8,231 bases of DNA from a bacterium (GTDB taxonomy: Archaea; Thermoproteota; Nitrososphaeria; Nitrososphaerales; CADDZS01). Below, in pieces: positions 5,670 to 8,231 of the stretch. The notes beneath the pieces were generated by a model, which did no database searches, was not told the DNA's origin, and saw only the letters and a list, made by a program, of their open reading frames with translations. The stretch's first letter is position 1, and every line of letters begins with the position of its first letter. The translations under genes were made by a program, and so were the position numbers. The stretch spans positions 1 to 8,231 of the forward strand of contig DAIDAB010000087.1 of assembly GCA_027310845.1 (NCBI GenBank). The letters run 5' to 3'.

Positions 5670-7229
5670 CTAGGCTAGTCGCCGCTGAAAAACATCGATT
5701 GTCCCGACGGAGCGAATGATTGGAAGGGGATAGAGAGGAGTGATTGGAGGGAAGGGATAATCTCCTTGTTTCTTCTTGAACAAGTGTGTTAGATTCATTG
5801 ACTTGAGTGTGAGTGCCCCAAATCCTGCTAGCGAAAGAGCCAAGAACCAAACCCCCTTCTCGGCGACTAGCGTTGCGATGATAATTCCTGCCAATGAGAA
5901 AATAGCTTCTGCAACGATCGTCCAGTCGTGGGGTATGTTTCTGAAGTACTGGATCTTCGATGTCCCGATGCCTAATCCAGACTTTGGCGTGCGGTAGTTG
6001 AAAAAGCCAGTCCTTCCTAAAATGCCGTAGAAAAACCCCATCGAACAAAGAACAACAGTACATCCGGAAGTGTACGAGAGTATGGGAATCAGAGCGAGAT
6101 TCCTGACGGTGAGGAGATTCTGAATCTTCAGTGCGTACCCCGCAGAAGAGAAGAACAGGGCAGCCGGCAGAGTGACTGCGGCGACATAGACTGGATTTGT
6201 GAATATCGAATCTCCAGGTGGAACGAGACCAAAGAGGACTGAAAGAGCGGAAAGGAAGTTCACCATAATCCAGCTCAAACTAGAAAAAGGGGTTACGATC
6301 ATGAGAAATATTGCGAGTTTCCTCGAAAACGAGATTTTGGAAGAACTGAGTATTTCATGCCAGTATTTCGAAATGCATCTTGACCAGCCCTGAGATGTTC
6401 TTGCAGCCTGTTTTTTCCATGTCTCAAGCGTCGGCGGATCCTCGCTCATTATCCGAACATCGCTGAGATAGATTCCTCTTTTTCCTGAAAGATACAGCTT
6501 GATAGAAACATCTGCATCGTCAGCCATTCGCTCATTTGACCCAAGCCCCACCTGTCTCAAGTCATGCGTGGACACGAGAGTGAAGCCCCCTTGAAATGAA
6601 AAAGGAATATTGAATCTGTATGCTCCCATTTTGGTTATCATGTCTCCCATGTCTAGTGAAATTGCGTAAAGCTTGGTGATTAGGTTCTGATTCCTGTTGT
6701 AGTGCCCGACGCGGAAGGAAACGAAAGACGCATTACGATGCTCCGCCAAAGCTGCCAGTCCCTTGGTCAAGACTTCCGGGGTGACCGCAGAGTCAGCATC
6801 CAGAAGAAGAACAAACTCGCCTTCCACTAGATCCATTGCCTTGTTGAGCGCGCCCTGCTTGAAATTCGCCCTAGATCTTCTTCTCGAAACGATAGCATGA
6901 ATCCCGGCCAGACTCAACTCTTCCAGTTTCGCATCGATTACTTGAGTCGTGTCGTCGGTAGAATCGTCGGCGACTACTACCTGCAATCTTGACCTTGGGT
7001 AGTGGAGATCCTTGATTGCGTCTAACGTCCTTCCGATTACAAATTTCTCATTGAAGGCTGCGATGAGTATGGAAACTAGAGGTGTCGCAGCAGGAAAGGA
7101 ATCTGCTTTTGGAAGCCTCTTGGGGTAACGTAGCGAACTGGTGAGGAGAAATAGCCAATAATATGAAAGTAGCAGTGTGGGGACGCTGAAGATTAAAGAA
7201 ACCACGGAGACAAGTAGCCAGAATTGCAT
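5670..7229 (-). CDS. membrane glycosyltransferase, family GT2 (cellulose/hyaluronan synthase-like)
   Basis: A 519-residue protein with an N-terminal membrane helix (about 4-32), a cytoplasmic GT-A domain (about 50-300) and about five C-terminal membrane helices (306-334, 346-364, 378-402, 436-454, 458-478). GT2 motifs are present: SILIAAFNE (53-61), VVADDSTDD (85-93) for nucleotide binding, LLDADS (142-147) with the metal-binding DxD at 144-146, FQGGFT (212-217) and MADDAD (235-240) with the likely catalytic Asp. It should transfer sugar from a nucleotide sugar to a lipid or growing chain at the cytoplasmic face, as do cellulose synthase, hyaluronan synthase and ceramide glucosyltransferase relatives. 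The family's QxxRW acceptor motif appears as QAART (274-278), so Trp is replaced by Thr, with a Trp four residues further on. Start is ATG 7229. It heads a minus-strand run with the small membrane protein and nth. Sugar and acceptor are unknown. Confidence 0.9.
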   Translation of the reverse strand: MQFWLLVSVVSLIFSVPTLLLSYYWLFLLTSSLRYPKRLPKADSFPAATPLVSILIAAFNEKFVIGRTLDAIKDLHYPRSRLQVVVADDSTDDTTQVIDAKLEELSLAGIHAIVSRRRSRANFKQGALNKAMDLVEGEFVLLLDADSAVTPEVLTKGLAALAEHRNASFVSFRVGHYNRNQNLITKLYAISLDMGDMITKMGAYRFNIPFSFQGGFTLVSTHDLRQVGLGSNERMADDADVSIKLYLSGKRGIYLSDVRIMSEDPPTLETWKKQAARTSQGWSRCISKYWHEILSSSKISFSRKLAIFLMIVTPFSSLSWIMVNFLSALSVLFGLVPPGDSIFTNPVYVAAVTLPAALFFSSAGYALKIQNLLTVRNLALIPILSYTSGCTVVLCSMGFFYGILGRTGFFNYRTPKSGLGIGTSKIQYFRNIPHDWTIVAEAIFSLAGIIIATLVAEKGVWFLALSLAGFGALTLKSMNLTHLFKKKQGDYPFPPITPLYPLPIIRSVGTIDVFQRRLA

Positions 7230-7313
7230 GGGTCCATCCCCGCGAGCTTTTGCAAACCTTTCCTTCTTATGTAAATTTTGTCCTGGGATCTTATCCTGTG
7301 AGTTCGTGCAGAC

Positions 7314-7330
7314 AACTCTTTTGGAGAGTT
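7314..7330. repeat. stem-loop AACTCT-TTTGG-AGAGTT
   Basis: A perfect 6-bp stem with a 5-nt loop, about 85 bp upstream of the glycosyltransferase start. It could be a leader RNA structure or a protein-binding site, or simply chance at this size. Confidence 0.3.
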
Positions 7331-7420
7331 CAACATTTCATATTGCGCCTAATGGAACGCGGCTCATCAATGTCTTCTCCTGGGTCTTTCGGAACGATGA
7401 ATAACAAGACAGGGATTACA

Positions 7421-7433
7421 ATCGTGTCACGAT
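7421..7433. repeat. 13-bp palindrome ATCGTG-T-CACGAT, candidate operator
   Basis: Perfect 6-bp half-sites flank one central base, in the middle of the divergent gap. The size and symmetry suit a dimeric helix-turn-helix regulator. It differs in sequence from the palindrome at 3681. Confidence 0.35.
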
Positions 7434-7512
7434 GCAATGGTCTTTGAAGAGATTGTCGTATAGTTACCTGCATAGGCAGAAGCAATGACACAGTTTTGGA
7501 ACCCTCCTCAAG

Positions 7513-7520
7513 ATATTTAT
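7513..7520 (+). promoter_or_regulatory. TATA-like element for the DUF2203 gene
   Basis: ATATTTAT is centred about 43 bp before TTG 7560. Archaeal transcription usually starts about 26 bp after the box centre, giving a leader of roughly 17 nt. No clear Shine-Dalgarno site follows. Confidence 0.45.
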
Positions 7521-7559
7521 CAACGTGCGACTGCCCTTAACATCTAGCACTGAGATAGT

Positions 7560-7904
7560 TTGGCCCATTACTTCACACCCGAGGAAGCCAACAGGATACT
7601 TCCCCAGGTTCGCGAAATCATTCAACGAGTAGTCGTTCTCAAGAAGACAATAGATACATCATCAGGAAAATCTAGAAACGAATCAGTAGACGAACTCGGC
7701 ATTCAAATCTCAAAGCTCGAAGAAATAGGAGTCGAACTCAAGGACATGGAAACTGGATTGGTTGATTTCCCCGCAGATAGGTTCGGCGAACTTGTCAGCC
7801 TGTGCTGGAAGCTCGGAGAAGACCGAATTCTTTACTGGCACAGATCGAGCGAAGGGTTCAGAGGAAGAAAGTTATTGAGACCGGAACCACTTGAGGCAAA
7901 GTGA
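7560..7904 (+). CDS. DUF2203 family protein
   Basis: The 114-residue product matches DUF2203 across its length. The N-terminal FTPEEANRILPQVREII (about 5-21) is the family's opening motif. A helical middle (about 45-60) follows, then the conserved GVELKDMETGLVDFPA (57-72) and the C-terminal LCWKLGEDRILYWH (81-94) followed by GFRGRK. The family occurs in archaea and several bacterial phyla and has no established function; the protein is small, soluble and mostly helical. The start is TTG 7560, chosen because the conserved motif begins four residues later and no ATG is available. The gene converges on the phosphatase with 7 bp between stops. Family assignment is from motif recognition, not a search. 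Confidence 0.88.
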   Translation: MAHYFTPEEANRILPQVREIIQRVVVLKKTIDTSSGKSRNESVDELGIQISKLEEIGVELKDMETGLVDFPADRFGELVSLCWKLGEDRILYWHRSSEGFRGRKLLRPEPLEAK

Positions 7905-7911
7905 AGCGCCA

Positions 7912-8231
7912 TCATGATACCTTCTTGTTCACGAAGTTTTCATAATAAGAGATGACTATTCCTTCCTGCTTTTTCTCAATAGATCCTCCTCTTTTTTCTC
8001 TGACAAGCGCAATGGATTCGTTTGGATTGCCTTTCTTTACGCGGCTCAAGTACGCGGCTAGAACCGTTCCAGTTCTTCCTTTTCCCGCAGCGCAGTGAAC
8101 AACAATCTTGTTTCCTTTAGCAATCTCAGAAAATAGAAATTCTACGCTATTCAAAATCTGATCGAGGTTTGGAATTGCGTGGTTCTTGATTCCGACTTCA
8201 AGATAATCAAAGCCCTCGAGCCATTCCTTTT
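7912..8231 (-). CDS. dual-specificity protein phosphatase, 5' end outside window
   Basis: The frame is open to the window edge, so the N-terminus is missing; about 106 residues are visible. The signature HCAAGKGRTG gives the H-C-x5-R active site: the nucleophile Cys codon is at about 8092-8094, and the Arg binds phosphate. C-terminal LVREKRGGSIEKKQE matches the family's R-x-x-R-x-G-S-I-E pattern. The enzyme class removes phosphate from Tyr, Ser or Thr, or sometimes from RNA caps or lipids. Upstream, IPNLDQI aligns with the P-x-L-x-Q segment that follows the general-acid loop. There the residue expected to be Asp is Asn (sequence VGIKNHAIPNL). A TTG at 8154 is not the start, because the homologous part continues above it. 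It converges with the DUF2203 gene. Confidence 0.85.
   Translation of the reverse strand, partial: KEWLEGFDYLEVGIKNHAIPNLDQILNSVEFLFSEIAKGNKIVVHCAAGKGRTGTVLAAYLSRVKKGNPNESIALVREKRGGSIEKKQEGIVISYYENFVNKKVS

Larger units (their letters stand above)
7230..7559. other. divergent intergenic region, no convincing gene
   Basis: About 330 bp separate the start of the glycosyltransferase (minus) from the DUF2203 gene (plus). Short plus-strand open frames here (7177-7404, 7250-7447) have unlikely compositions and no homology I recognise. The region holds a 6-bp stem-loop (7314-7330), a 13-bp palindrome (7421-7433) and AT-rich promoter-like stretches near 7269-7280 (minus) and 7513-7520 (plus). It is longer than any other gap in the window. 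Confidence 0.6.

Noticed and set aside
7360..7440. Possible C/D box guide RNA in the intergenic gap
   Set aside because: Near-matches to box C exist on both strands, but no box D lies at a suitable distance.
7177..7447. Small plus-strand frames in the GT2/DUF2203 gap
   Set aside because: One overlaps the GT2 start; both lack a start signal and have no recognisable pattern.

Overview
The window is ordinary, gene-dense archaeal chromosome with moderate GC content. The case for an archaeon rests on several signs: a tRNA-His gene with a textbook bulge-helix-bulge intron and no encoded CCA tail, TATA-like elements instead of bacterial -35/-10 pairs, frequent TTG starts with few Shine-Dalgarno sites, and a small stand-alone toprim protein. 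DUF2203 and the general gene mix fit the Thermoproteota/Nitrososphaerota side of the archaea, but the phylum is an inference. I see no mobile element, CRISPR array, rRNA, phage gene or convincing defence system.

Layout from left to right. (1) A minus-strand tRNA-His(GTG) at 65-195 carries a canonical 17-nt intron and a second insertion of about 38 nt in the D-loop. It diverges from an uncharacterised 179-residue protein (287-826, +). (2) A toprim-domain protein (823-1317, -) meets that gene tail to tail with a 4-nt overlap and diverges from an HtpX-type membrane metalloprotease (1362-2267, +). (3) An ArsB/NhaD/SLC13-type permease (2274-3572, -) converges on htpX and diverges from a coiled-coil, Pro/Ala-rich protein (3717-4319, +). 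The gap between them holds a perfect 16-bp palindrome. (4) A minus-strand run reads GT2 glycosyltransferase (7229-5670), then a small four-helix membrane protein (5626-5021), then endonuclease III (4994-4308). Its spacing suggests one transcript. (5) After a divergent gap of about 330 bp come a DUF2203 protein (7560-7904, +) and the 3' part of a dual-specificity protein phosphatase (7912-8231, -), which runs off the window.

The genes do not form one obvious pathway. Two themes are visible. One is envelope and membrane homeostasis: HtpX protease, permease, membrane glycosyltransferase and its small membrane neighbour. The other is nucleic-acid maintenance: toprim protein and endonuclease III. 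The most unusual items are the doubly interrupted tRNA-His, the palindrome at 3681-3696, the glycosyltransferase lacking the Trp of its acceptor motif, and the phosphatase with Asn where a general-acid Asp is expected. I found no clearly new multi-gene system.
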